A stretch of 10,824 bases of DNA from JBOHRE01 sp050732635 (GTDB lineage Bacteria > Gemmatimonadota > Gemmatimonadetes > Longimicrobiales > RSA9). Position numbers and translations under genes: made by a program. This document shows positions 1 to 6,970 of the stretch, in pieces (the first letter of the stretch is position 1; every line of letters begins with the position of its first letter). The notes beneath the pieces are model-generated. The model was not told the origin of the DNA, did not search any database, and worked only from the letters and a program-made list of their open reading frames with translations. The DNA is taken from contig JBOHRE010000103.1 of NCBI GenBank assembly GCA_050732635.1, positions 1-10,824 of the forward strand, read 5' to 3'.

Positions 1-984
1 GCCGCGGGCAACATCGGTCGTGCCCTGTCGGAAGTCGCACTGGCCACGAAGCGGCCGGACTGGGCGGTCGTCGAGGCGAGTTCCTTTCAGCTCGCCGAGA
101 TCGAGGCGTTCGCGCCGCACATTGGTGCGATCACGAACCTGTCGCCGGATCATCTGGACCGGTACCCGTCCGTCGACGCCTACTACGCCGACAAGGCGCG
201 ACTGTTCGACAACGCCTCACCGGCCAGCATCTGGATTCTGAATGGCGAACAGATCGAGGTCCTCGAGTTGGCGAGCGACGCGCCGGGCCGGCGCCTGCTC
301 GTGCAGGCGACCGCGGCCTCGCCGCAGGCGGAGGGTGGTTGGGTGACGGAGGGTGGAGAACTCCGCCTGCGGCTCGACGGCCGCGAAGTGGCGCTCGTGC
401 GTGCCGAGGAGCTGAAGCTGCTGGGCCGACACAACCAGGTGAATGCGCTGTTCGCCTCCCTGGCTGCGCTCTCGGCGGGCGCCGCCGTCGAGGCGGTGCG
501 CGACGGGCTGCGCTCGTTTCCGCCACTCACGCACCGGCTCGAGCCGATCGCCGAGCTGGGCGGCGCACTGTGGATCAACGATTCGAAGGCGACGAACATC
601 GAGTCGACTCGCGTCGCACTCGACAGCATGACACGCCCGACCGTGCTGCTGCTCGGCGGCAGGCACAAGGGCGAGCCGTATACCGGGCTGTTGCCGGAGA
701 TCGGTGCACATGTGAAGGCCGTGGTTGCGTACGGGGAGGCCGCGCCGATCGTGGAATCCGATCTCCGGCAGTATGTGCGCGTCGAGCGCGTCGAGGGCGC
801 GTTCGACGCGGCGCTCGATCGGGCGTCCGCGCTGGCGAGCCGGGGGGATGCGGTCCTGCTGTCTCCGGCCTGCTCGAGCTATGACATGTTCCGCGATTAT
901 GAGGAGCGCGGCGAAACATTCCGTGGCTGGGTCGCCGAGCGGCGGAACCGCGCTGGCGCAGCACGCGCCGGAGACGCGTCATGA
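1..984 (+). CDS. murD: MurD, UDP-N-acetylmuramoyl-L-alanine--D-glutamate ligase (5' end missing)
   Basis: Cytoplasmic ATP-dependent ligase that adds D-glutamate to UDP-MurNAc-L-Ala, the second amino-acid step of peptidoglycan precursor synthesis. The frame is open from base 1 and gives 327 residues. The family is usually about 440-460 long, so roughly the first 110-120 residues, including the nucleotide-binding P-loop, lie outside the window. Visible motifs, numbered from the first residue here, are GNIG at 3-6, EASSFQL at 25-31, NLSPDHLDRY at 46-55, and a lysine in YYADKARLF (about residue 65) at the position of the carbamylated Lys. NDSKATN is at 193-199, GGRHKG follows, and SPACSSYD with FRDYEERGETF is near the C-terminus. 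NDSKATN and the SPACSS(Y/F)D end are characteristic of MurD rather than MurC, MurE or MurF. The stop TGA overlaps the ftsW ATG (ATGA), so ftsW is probably translationally coupled to it. Confidence 0.97.
   Translation, partial: AAGNIGRALSEVALATKRPDWAVVEASSFQLAEIEAFAPHIGAITNLSPDHLDRYPSVDAYYADKARLFDNASPASIWILNGEQIEVLELASDAPGRRLLVQATAASPQAEGGWVTEGGELRLRLDGREVALVRAEELKLLGRHNQVNALFASLAALSAGAAVEAVRDGLRSFPPLTHRLEPIAELGGALWINDSKATNIESTRVALDSMTRPTVLLLGGRHKGEPYTGLLPEIGAHVKAVVAYGEAAPIVESDLRQYVRVERVEGAFDAALDRASALASRGDAVLLSPACSSYDMFRDYEERGETFRGWVAERRNRAGAARAGDAS
970..973 (+). promoter_or_regulatory. Ribosome binding site for ftsW
   Basis: GGAG lies 7 nt before the ATG at 981, inside the last codons of murD. 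It supports the ATGA-overlap start of ftsW over the in-frame ATG at 1059, whose nearest purine run (AGAGG, 1043-1047) is 11 nt away. Confidence 0.6.
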
Positions 985-2180
985 GGCGCCGCGGCGTGCC
1001 GGTGCTGGCGGTCGCGCACGGTGGCGGCTTCGAGCTGGAGAGCAGAGGCGGCGCGCGCATGTCGCGGCTTGGCAGTGGCTGGGAGGTGCCGCTGCTCATG
1101 CTGATCACGATCGTGCTGCTCGGCTTCGGCCTGGTGTCGGTGTACAGCGCCAGTGCCGTGCTGGCGCAGACGCGCGGGCTGCCGGACTACTATTTCGTCG
1201 TGCGGCAGGCGGCCGGTGGCGCGCTGGGCCTCGTGCTCCTCGTGCTGGTGGCACAGATCGACTACCGCCACTGGCGGCGGTTGGCGTGGCCGCTGCTGCT
1301 CGTCACGCTCGTGGCGCTGCTGGTTCTGGTGTTGCCAGGAACTTCGGGGATCGCGCCCCGGGTGAACGGCGCGCGACGCTGGCTGATGCTCGGTCCGGTG
1401 ACGGTACAGCCATCGGAGTTCGCGAAGCTGGCTCTGATCACCTGGACGGCCGCTCTCGCGGTGAAGAAACACGATCGGCTGCACTCGCTGTCGCGCGGGC
1501 TGCTGCCGTTCCTGATGGTCTGGGGCAGCGTCGCACTGTTGATCTGCATCCAGCCGAATCTGTCGACGGCGACGCTGGCGCTTCTGCTAGCTGCACTCGT
1601 GGCCTTCGCCGGCGGCGCGCGCATCGGGCATTTCATCGTGCTCGGCGTCATCGGTGTGCCGCTGCTGTGGACGCAGATCGAAGCTGCTGCCTACCGGCTG
1701 CGGCGTATCGTTGCGTTCCTCGAGCCCACCGAGGACCTGGCGGGCGCGGGTTACCAGATCAACCAGGCGCTGATCGCGATTGGCAGTGGCGGTGTACTGG
1801 GCCGCGGCTTTGGTGCGGGTCAGCAGAAGTTCGGTTTCCTTCCTGAGCCGCACAACGACTTCGTGTTCGCGATCATCGGCGAGGAGTGGGGCTTCCTCGG
1901 CGTGGCCGTGCTGATCCTGCTGCTGGCCGGCTTCGCGTTGACGGGCTATCGCGTTGCGCGTCAAGCGCCGGACACGTTCGGCGCATTGCTGGCGATCGGC
2001 ATGACGAATCTGATCGCCGTCCAGGCGCTCCTGCACATCTGCGTGAACCTCGCGCTCGTCCCGACGACCGGTGTTACGCTGCCATTCATCTCGTACGGGC
2101 GCTCGAGCTTGCTGATCTCACTGATCGCCGTCGGTGTGTTGATGAGCGTGGCGCGGGTCGGCGAGGAGCGGCGGACGTGA
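981..2180 (+). CDS. ftsW: FtsW, septal peptidoglycan polymerase (SEDS family)
   Basis: Inner-membrane SEDS glycosyltransferase that polymerises lipid II at the septum, acting with a class B PBP (FtsI, presumably upstream of the window). It has 399 residues and many hydrophobic segments. SEDS signatures in order are NGARRW followed by QPSEFAKLAL, a DLxxAGYQ-like stretch with AIGSGG, LPEPHNDFVF, EEWGFLG and PTTGVTLPFISYG. D293 in HNDFVF matches the Asp that is essential in RodA and FtsW. The usual second glycine of SYGGSS is arginine here (R374, SYGRSS). The first 26 residues are hydrophilic and could be an extension if translation starts at the ATG at 1059. The start at 981 is preferred for its ATGA overlap with murD and its SD. 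FtsW is chosen over RodA because of its place in the division cluster between murD and murG. Confidence 0.96.
   Translation: MRRRGVPVLAVAHGGGFELESRGGARMSRLGSGWEVPLLMLITIVLLGFGLVSVYSASAVLAQTRGLPDYYFVVRQAAGGALGLVLLVLVAQIDYRHWRRLAWPLLLVTLVALLVLVLPGTSGIAPRVNGARRWLMLGPVTVQPSEFAKLALITWTAALAVKKHDRLHSLSRGLLPFLMVWGSVALLICIQPNLSTATLALLLAALVAFAGGARIGHFIVLGVIGVPLLWTQIEAAAYRLRRIVAFLEPTEDLAGAGYQINQALIAIGSGGVLGRGFGAGQQKFGFLPEPHNDFVFAIIGEEWGFLGVAVLILLLAGFALTGYRVARQAPDTFGALLAIGMTNLIAVQALLHICVNLALVPTTGVTLPFISYGRSSLLISLIAVGVLMSVARVGEERRT
2163..2168 (+). promoter_or_regulatory. Ribosome binding site for murG
   Basis: GAGGAG sits 8 nt before the GTG at 2177, inside the end of ftsW. It decides the murG start in favour of the GTGA overlap over the in-frame GTG at 2228, which has no comparable site. 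Confidence 0.65.
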
Positions 2181-3382
2181 GCCCGGCGGGCGTACTGCGC
2201 AAGCCGCGGCGGGCCACAGCGCCCCGCGTGTCTGCCTCCGCCAACGGGAGCGCGGGTAAACGCGTGCTCTTCGCCGGCGGCGGCACGGGCGGTCATCTGT
2301 ATCCTGCGCTCGCGCTGGCGGACGCATTACGCGAGCAGCGCACCGACATACGCACGCACTTCGTCGGCGCGCGGCGGGGCGTCGAGGCGCGGGTACTGCC
2401 GGATCGCGGCGTCGAGTACACGCTGTTGCCGCTCGAACCGCTGCGCCGCGACCGAGTGTGGCAGAACTGGCGGCTGCTGCCGGCGAGCGCGCGCGGGTTG
2501 CGCGGACTGCGCGCCCTGTTCCGCAGCTTCCGTCCGGATCTCGTGGTCGGGACGGGCGGCTACGCCAGCGGTTTCGCTGGCGCCTACGCCGTTGCCGCGC
2601 GCGTCGCGCTCGGCATCCAGGAGCAGAACGCGTATCCCGGCCTGACGCAGCGCGTACTCAGTCGCTACGCGCGTCAGGTACACCTCGGCTTCCCGGAGGC
2701 GGAGCGGCATCTGAAGCCGGGCGCGCGGACGCGGATCTTCGTCCTCGGCAACCCGATCCGCCCGCCCGATCCTGGACTGCACGCCGGCGACTGCCGCGCA
2801 CACTTTGGCCTGTCGCGCGACGCTGTCGTCGCTCTGATCGTGGGCGGCAGTCAGGGTTCGCTGGCGATCAACGAGGCGCTCACCGGCGCACTCGAGCTCG
2901 TGGCCGCGGCGCGCCTGTCGCGGCCCGCGGGGCTGGAGGTGCTCTGGGCGACGGGCCCGGCGCACATCGACGCGATCCGCGCGCGGCTGGCGCTGATTCA
3001 GCTCGAGTGGGTGCACGCGGTCGACTACATCCACGACATGCCTCGCGCGCTGGCCGCGGCGAGTCTGGCGGTCTCGCGCGCCGGCGCCATGGCGACGGCC
3101 GAGCTGCTCGCGTGGGGCGTCGCGGCGATTCTGATTCCGCTGCCCACGGCGGCGGCCGACCACCAGCGCGTGAACGCCGAGGCGCTCGCGGCGGCCGGCG
3201 CGGCCATCGATCTGCCGCAGTCGCAGCTGACAGCGGAGCGGCTGTGGTCGGAGCTGACAGCACTGGTGGGCGACGCTGCGCGGCGAGCCACAATGGCGAA
3301 GCACGCACGCGCGCGAGGCAAGCCGGACGCGGCGCGCCAGATCGCGCAGCGCCTGCTGCTGTTGCTGGAGGACCGCGCATGA
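2177..3382 (+). CDS. murG: MurG, UDP-GlcNAc:lipid I N-acetylglucosaminyltransferase
   Basis: Peripheral inner-membrane GT-B (GT28) enzyme that transfers GlcNAc from UDP-GlcNAc to lipid I to make lipid II, the substrate of FtsW. It has 401 residues from the GTG at 2177. The N-domain shows GGGTGGH at 34-40 followed by LYPA, then GTGGYASG and EQNAYPG, all typical of lipid-substrate and fold contacts. LGNPIR leads into the C-domain, which has GGSQGS at 223-228, SRAGAMATAE ending at E309, and DHQRVNA (H329, Q330, N333) that reads the UDP-GlcNAc. The position after SRAGA is Met (M305) where Ser or Thr is common. About 27 residues precede the usual first strand (KRVLFAGGG), so the N-terminus is longer than in E. 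coli. The start overlaps the ftsW stop as GTGA, and the stop overlaps the murC ATG. Confidence 0.96.
   Translation: MSPAGVLRKPRRATAPRVSASANGSAGKRVLFAGGGTGGHLYPALALADALREQRTDIRTHFVGARRGVEARVLPDRGVEYTLLPLEPLRRDRVWQNWRLLPASARGLRGLRALFRSFRPDLVVGTGGYASGFAGAYAVAARVALGIQEQNAYPGLTQRVLSRYARQVHLGFPEAERHLKPGARTRIFVLGNPIRPPDPGLHAGDCRAHFGLSRDAVVALIVGGSQGSLAINEALTGALELVAAARLSRPAGLEVLWATGPAHIDAIRARLALIQLEWVHAVDYIHDMPRALAAASLAVSRAGAMATAELLAWGVAAILIPLPTAAADHQRVNAEALAAAGAAIDLPQSQLTAERLWSELTALVGDAARRATMAKHARARGKPDAARQIAQRLLLLLEDRA
3367..3371 (+). promoter_or_regulatory. Ribosome binding site for murC
   Basis: GGAGG sits 7 nt before the ATG at 3379, inside the last codons of murG. It fixes the murC start at the ATGA overlap. 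Confidence 0.7.
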
Positions 3383-4875
3383 GCAGCCTGCGCGGCCCCG
3401 AGGAGCTCGATCTGCGCGCTATGGCCCGGCATGGTGCGATCCATTTCGTCGGCGTTGCCGGCGCGGGTATGGCGAGCCTCGCCGAGCTGATCCTGCGTGC
3501 CGGCGGCCGGGCCACGGGCTGCGACCTGCGGCCGGGAGTCGTGGGCGAGACACTGCGGGCTCTGGGCGCCGAGATCCTGGTCGGTCACGATCCGGCTCAC
3601 GTTGCGGATGCGGTGGCCGTCGTGACGACGGCCGCAGTGCCACAGGATCATCCGGAGCTGGCGGCTGCCCGGGCGCGAGGCATTCCGGTGCTGAAGCGCG
3701 CCGCGGCGCTGGGCGCGCTGGTGAACCAGGGGACGGTGGTGGCCGTGGCGGGCACCCATGGAAAGACGACGACGTCAGCCATGGCGACCGCGATCCTGGA
3801 GGAGGGCGGCCTGCGGCCGACCGGCTTCGTGGGCGGTCGGGTGGGCGCCTGGGGCAGTGGCCTGCGCTCCGGGGCGCACCGGCTCTTCGTGGTCGAAGCC
3901 GACGAGTACGATCGCTCGTTCCTGACCCTGCGCCCGGATATCGCGATCGTGACCACGCTCGAGGCCGATCACCTCGATACCTTTGGCTCACTGGAGGCGG
4001 TCGAGGAGGCATTCGGCCGGTTCATCGCCCCGATCACGGCCCACGGGCTGCTGGTGGCCGGCACCGATGACGCCGGCGCCCGCCGGCTGCTCGAGCGCTT
4101 CGACGGGCCGACGCTCGGCTACGGCCTGGCCAAGGATGCGACGCTGCGCGCCACGGAGGTGCGCTCGCTGGGCCGCGGCAGCCGCTCCGTCCTGATGCTG
4201 CGCGGCCAGCGACTGGGCGAGCTCGAGTTGCAGGTACCGGGCGCGCACAACCTGCGGAATGCGCTGGCCGCGCTGGGCGCGGCACTGCACCTCGATGTGA
4301 CCTTCGAAGCGGCGGCGCGCGCGTTGAAGTCGTTCGCGGGTGTGGCGCGGCGCTTCCAGGATCTCGGCGAGCACCATGGCGTCGCCGTCATCGATGACTA
4401 TGCACACCATCCGACCGAGATCGAGGCCACGCTCGCCGCGGCGCGCGGCGCGTTTCCGGAGCGGCGACTGATCGCGGTGTTCCAGCCGCACCTGTATTCG
4501 CGGACGCGCGACTTTGCCGAGCGGTTCGGGCAGGTCCTTGCGAGAGCCGATGAATGCTGGATCACCGATGTGTATCCGGCGCGCGAGCCGCCGATCCCCG
4601 GTGTCACCGGTGAGCTGATCGCGAACGCGGCGCGTCGGGTCGGTGGCGCCAGGGTCCGCTACCACCCGAGCATCGAGACGCTGCCCGATGCGCTGGTGAG
4701 TGTGATGCGTCCGGGCGACGTCGCACTCTGCCTGGGCGCGGGCACGATCACCGAGGCGGCGCACCGCATCGCCGCGCTGCTCGAGCAGGAGCGCGGCGGC
4801 GTTACGGTCGCGAGCAATAGTAGAGATACGCACGCGCGCGAGGACGAGGGCAGCGGGGGTGGCCATGCGACTTAG
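3379..4875 (+). CDS. murC: MurC, UDP-N-acetylmuramate--L-alanine ligase
   Basis: Cytoplasmic ATP-dependent ligase that adds L-alanine to UDP-MurNAc, the first peptide step of peptidoglycan synthesis. It has 498 residues, close to the usual length of about 460-490. In order it shows an N-terminal Rossmann motif HFVGVAGAGM at 22-31 (UDP-MurNAc binding), the ATP P-loop GTHGKTTT at 125-132 (K129), EADEYDRSF at 173-181, EADHLDTF, GAHNLRNALA, the ARRF ring, DDYAHHP at 339-345, QPHLYSRT, and YPAREP close to the C-terminal domain. DDYAHHPTEI and the HFVG motif separate it from MurD, MurE, MurF and Mpl. The last 25 or so residues, after the ALLEQE helix, are hydrophilic and rich in Gly and Ser. They use codons (AGT, AGA, AAT) that are rare in the rest of the gene, and look like a non-conserved tail. 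No murB or ddl follows; the stop lies inside ftsQ. Confidence 0.97.
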   Translation: MSSLRGPEELDLRAMARHGAIHFVGVAGAGMASLAELILRAGGRATGCDLRPGVVGETLRALGAEILVGHDPAHVADAVAVVTTAAVPQDHPELAAARARGIPVLKRAAALGALVNQGTVVAVAGTHGKTTTSAMATAILEEGGLRPTGFVGGRVGAWGSGLRSGAHRLFVVEADEYDRSFLTLRPDIAIVTTLEADHLDTFGSLEAVEEAFGRFIAPITAHGLLVAGTDDAGARRLLERFDGPTLGYGLAKDATLRATEVRSLGRGSRSVLMLRGQRLGELELQVPGAHNLRNALAALGAALHLDVTFEAAARALKSFAGVARRFQDLGEHHGVAVIDDYAHHPTEIEATLAAARGAFPERRLIAVFQPHLYSRTRDFAERFGQVLARADECWITDVYPAREPPIPGVTGELIANAARRVGGARVRYHPSIETLPDALVSVMRPGDVALCLGAGTITEAAHRIAALLEQERGGVTVASNSRDTHAREDEGSGGGHAT

Positions 4876-5623
4876 GCCTTCGGTGTCACCGGCCTGGCTG
4901 CGCTTCTGCGGCGTCGTCCTGGTCGGTGCCGCGCTCGCCGCTGCCGCGTCGCAGGCGCCTCACGTGCTTCGCCGCTTCGACGCATTCAGCGTGCGGCACG
5001 TAGAGCTGCATGGGCTTCGCTTCCTGCCGCCGCACGAAGCACTGGCGGCTAGCGGCGTGACGCACGCTTCCAATGTGTTCGACTCACCCGCTGCCATCAC
5101 GGCTCGCTTGCGGCAGCACCGGCTCGTCGCCAACGCGCACGTCGGCCGGCGGCTGCCGGCCACGCTGGTGGTGACGGTGCGGGAGGTGGAGCCGGTTGCA
5201 CTCATCCGTGGCGATCCGTTGCGGGCCGTGGACGCGCTCGGCCGGGTCCTGCCCATCGATCCGGCCTCCATGCCACTGGATTTGCCGCTCGTCTGGACGC
5301 AAGGCCCCAATGCCGGCGCGGCCGCCGACGCGGCGGTCGTTGCGGTACTGACCGAGCTGACCCGGCTGAGCCGTTTCGAGCCGGCGCTGGCATTGCGCGT
5401 CTCCGAAGCGGAGCAAGCGGGCCCGGACGCGTTGCGGCTTCGTCTGCGTGAGCCGACAGGCGCGATCGCGCTGCTCGCGCGTCCGGTCGAGCCGTTGCCG
5501 CTGCGGCAGCTACTGCTGGCGCTGGCCGACCTCGAGTCGCGGAACGAGTTGCTGCGGCTCGCACGCATCGACGCGCGCTTCCGTGACCAGATCGTGATTT
5601 CCCTGCAGCCGCGGGGTGGCTGA
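4859..5623 (+). CDS. ftsQ: FtsQ/DivIB, cell division protein with POTRA domain
   Basis: Bitopic inner-membrane divisome protein whose periplasmic part binds FtsB and FtsL and helps recruit FtsW and FtsI. It has 254 residues from GTG. There is a short cytoplasmic tail, one Ala/Val/Leu-rich membrane segment at about 13-31, and a POTRA domain at about 43-113 starting with FSVRHVELHG and ending in VTVREVEPVALI. A beta domain follows that begins with a DALGRVLPID turn and ends with RFRDQIVISLQPR, the usual FtsQ C-terminal strand pattern. Two starts are possible. The GTG at 4859 has GAGGG (4846-4850) 8 nt upstream. The ATG at 4865 has only a GGGGGT run close by and would shorten the protein by two residues. 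Either start overlaps the end of murC. FtsQ is poorly conserved in sequence, so the call rests on the POTRA pattern plus its place between murC and ftsA. Confidence 0.9.
   Translation: MAMRLRPSVSPAWLRFCGVVLVGAALAAAASQAPHVLRRFDAFSVRHVELHGLRFLPPHEALAASGVTHASNVFDSPAAITARLRQHRLVANAHVGRRLPATLVVTVREVEPVALIRGDPLRAVDALGRVLPIDPASMPLDLPLVWTQGPNAGAAADAAVVAVLTELTRLSRFEPALALRVSEAEQAGPDALRLRLREPTGAIALLARPVEPLPLRQLLLALADLESRNELLRLARIDARFRDQIVISLQPRGG
5613..5619 (+). promoter_or_regulatory. Probable ribosome binding site for ftsA
   Basis: A GGGGTGG run inside the last ftsQ codons ends 5 nt before the ATG at 5625. It favours that ATG over the in-frame GTG at 5616, which has no purine-rich site upstream. Confidence 0.4.
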
Positions 5624-5624
5624 G

Positions 5625-6854
5625 ATGCGGCCCGGCCTGGTGGTGGGTCTGGATATCGGTTCGACGAAGACCTGTGCGGTCATCGCTGAAGTCGGCGGTG
5701 ACGCGCGGCGCGGGCCGCTGGCCAAGGTGCTGGGCGTCGGTCAGGCGCGGACAGGCGGGATCCGGCGCGACGTCGTGACCGACATCGAGGAAACGACCCA
5801 GTCGATCCGGAAGGCGATGAAGGAAGCGGAGTTGATGGCCGGCGTCAGCGTGGACCGCGTCTTCATTGGCGTCTCAGGGGAGCACATCGATGCGGCGGTC
5901 TCGACGGGCGTCGTGGCGGTCGGCGGCGACGAGATCAAGGCGCCCGACATCCAGCGCGTGCACGAGGTCGCGCGGGCAGTCGTGGTGCCCTCGGATCGCG
6001 AGCTGCTGCACGTGCTGCCGCAGGAATACACGGTGGACCATCGCAAAGGCATCCACGATCCGGTCGGCATGGTCGGCACGCGCCTCGAGGCCGAGGTCTA
6101 CATGGTCACCAGTTCGACCGTGGCGGGTCAGACGCTGCGCAAGGCCGCCGACCGCGCGGGCTACAAGGTCGAGGCGTTCGTGCACGAGGAGCTGGCCGCC
6201 TCGCTCGCTGTGCTGAGCGACGATGAGAAGGAGGTCGGGGTCGCGCTCGTCGACCTGGGCGGCGGCAGCACGGAGGTCGCCGGATTCGTCGACGGCAAGG
6301 CGCGCCACCTGGCGAGCATTCCGTGGGGTGGTGCTGCGGTGACGAACGACCTGACCAAGGGTTTGCAGATTTCGTTTGCCGAGGCGGAGCGGACGAAGGA
6401 GCGCTACGGCGTCGCGTTCGCACAGCTGGTGGATCCGCGCGAGTCGGTCGAGCTGCCGGGCCCGGCGGCGGGCCAGGTGCGCAGCGTCCAGCGTGAGCTG
6501 ATCGCCCACATCATCGAACAGCGCCTCGATGAGATCATGGGCTTGGCGGCGCGCGAGCTCGAGCAGTCGCTCGACCCACGCAAACTCGGTGCGGGCGTCG
6601 TGCTGGTCGGCGGCGGTGCGGTCATGAACGGTGTCGTCGACGTGGCCCAGCACGTGTTCGGCATGCCCGTACGTATCGGGACACCGGGCGATCGGCTGAC
6701 CGGTCTCGCGGACTCGGTACGCAAGCCCCGCTTCACGACCGCTGTCGGGCTCACGCTGTATGGTGCACAGCGGCGACTGCGCGATGGCGCCGTCGGCGCG
6801 CGCGGCGAAGGTGCGCTCGAGCGCATGGTGGCGTGGCTGAAGGAGTTCTTTTGA
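5625..6854 (+). CDS. ftsA: FtsA, actin-like membrane anchor for FtsZ
   Basis: Cytoplasmic actin-family ATPase that polymerises at the septum, binds the FtsZ C-terminal peptide and ties it to the membrane. It has 409 residues from the ATG at 5625; the GTG at 5616 would add MAE. The actin-fold phosphate loops are GLDIGSTKT at 8-16 and DLGGGSTEV at about 210-218. The SHS2-type 1C domain lies in between, around IGVSGEHIDA to EVYMVTSSTVAGQ. HEELAASLAVL and VLVGGGAVMNGV (adenosine motif) complete the fold. The C-terminus LERMVAWLKEFF is a short amphipathic helix after a Gly/Ala linker, as in the FtsA membrane-targeting sequence. It begins 1 nt after the ftsQ stop (TGAGATG), so it is probably coupled to ftsQ. 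It is followed by the only sizeable gap in the cluster. Confidence 0.97.
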   Translation: MRPGLVVGLDIGSTKTCAVIAEVGGDARRGPLAKVLGVGQARTGGIRRDVVTDIEETTQSIRKAMKEAELMAGVSVDRVFIGVSGEHIDAAVSTGVVAVGGDEIKAPDIQRVHEVARAVVVPSDRELLHVLPQEYTVDHRKGIHDPVGMVGTRLEAEVYMVTSSTVAGQTLRKAADRAGYKVEAFVHEELAASLAVLSDDEKEVGVALVDLGGGSTEVAGFVDGKARHLASIPWGGAAVTNDLTKGLQISFAEAERTKERYGVAFAQLVDPRESVELPGPAAGQVRSVQRELIAHIIEQRLDEIMGLAARELEQSLDPRKLGAGVVLVGGGAVMNGVVDVAQHVFGMPVRIGTPGDRLTGLADSVRKPRFTTAVGLTLYGAQRRLRDGAVGARGEGALERMVAWLKEFF

Positions 6855-6883
6855 TGCGGGCTGCGCCCGCGGGCTGGGGCTGA
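6854..6883 (+). other. Candidate 9-codon leader ORF at the ftsA stop (tentative)
   Basis: ATG at 6854 overlaps the ftsA stop as TGATG and opens a frame for MRAAPAGWG, ending at TGA 6881-6883. AAGGAG at 6840-6845 lies 8 nt before this ATG, a near-ideal ribosome site. The same bases encode Lys-Glu of the FtsA membrane helix, so the site could be coincidental. The ORF runs through the hairpin at 6856-6870. Nothing proves that it is translated, and the peptide resembles nothing known to me. Confidence 0.2.
6856..6870 (+). other. Hairpin just after the ftsA stop codon
   Basis: GCGGGC (6856-6861) and GCCCGC (6865-6870) form a perfect 6-bp all-GC stem with a TGC loop, starting 2 nt after the ftsA stop. 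No T-tract follows, so it is not a typical intrinsic terminator. It could slow ribosomes or protect an mRNA end. The 3' arm can also pair with the GCGGGC at 6887-6892, so two exclusive folds are possible. Confidence 0.45.
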
Positions 6884-6904
6884 GGCGCGGGCTGGGGCTG
6901 GGGT
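6869..6904 (+). repeat. Imperfect tandem duplication, two 18-bp G-rich units
   Basis: Unit 1 (6869-6886) and unit 2 (6887-6904) match at 16 of 18 positions. Both start GCGGGCTGGGGCTG and differ only at positions 15 and 18 of the unit. The duplication is what supplies the many G-runs of the quadruplex motif between ftsA and ftsZ. Confidence 0.7.
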
Positions 6905-6909
6905 TGGGG
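6889..6909 (+). promoter_or_regulatory. G-quadruplex motif in the ftsZ leader
   Basis: Runs GGG (6889-6891), GGGG (6894-6897), GGGG (6900-6903) and GGGG (6906-6909) are separated by loops CT, CT and TT. This is a canonical G3+ pattern with 2-nt loops, on the strand identical to the mRNA. Two extra runs, GGG (6871-6873) and GGGG (6876-6879), lie just upstream and could substitute. It ends 65 nt before the ftsZ ATG. The motif is read directly from sequence; folding and any effect on transcription, mRNA decay or translation are inference. Confidence 0.55.
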
Positions 6910-6930
6910 CGAAGTGCGATGCAGCAGGCG

Positions 6931-6951
6931 GCCGAGTCGAAGCTGCTCGGC
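6931..6951 (+). other. Hairpin upstream of the ftsZ ribosome site
   Basis: GCCGAG (6931-6936) pairs with CTCGGC (6946-6951) around a 9-nt loop, 10 nt before the ftsZ ribosome site. A competing pairing of GCAGC (6921-6925) with GCTGC (6942-6946) is possible. A 6-bp stem in GC-rich DNA can occur by chance. Confidence 0.3.
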
Positions 6952-6963
6952 AGGATAACCCAA

Positions 6964-6970
6964 GGGAGGG
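6964..6970 (+). promoter_or_regulatory. Ribosome binding site for ftsZ
   Basis: GGGAGGG is the strongest Shine-Dalgarno in the window. Its GGAGG core (6965-6969) is 5 nt from the ATG at 6975 and 8 nt from the adjacent ATG at 6978, so either codon could start FtsZ. It fits the high protein output expected for FtsZ. Confidence 0.8.

Noticed and set aside
725..1846. A 373-codon plus-strand frame spanning the end of murD and most of ftsW.
   Set aside because: It is out of frame with both clear genes, Arg/Ala-rich and without motifs, so it is a codon-bias shadow.
4802..4829. A possible promoter in the AT-richer end of murC (TTACGG with TAGAGA).
   Set aside because: The spacing is wrong (13 nt) and the -10 match is poor.
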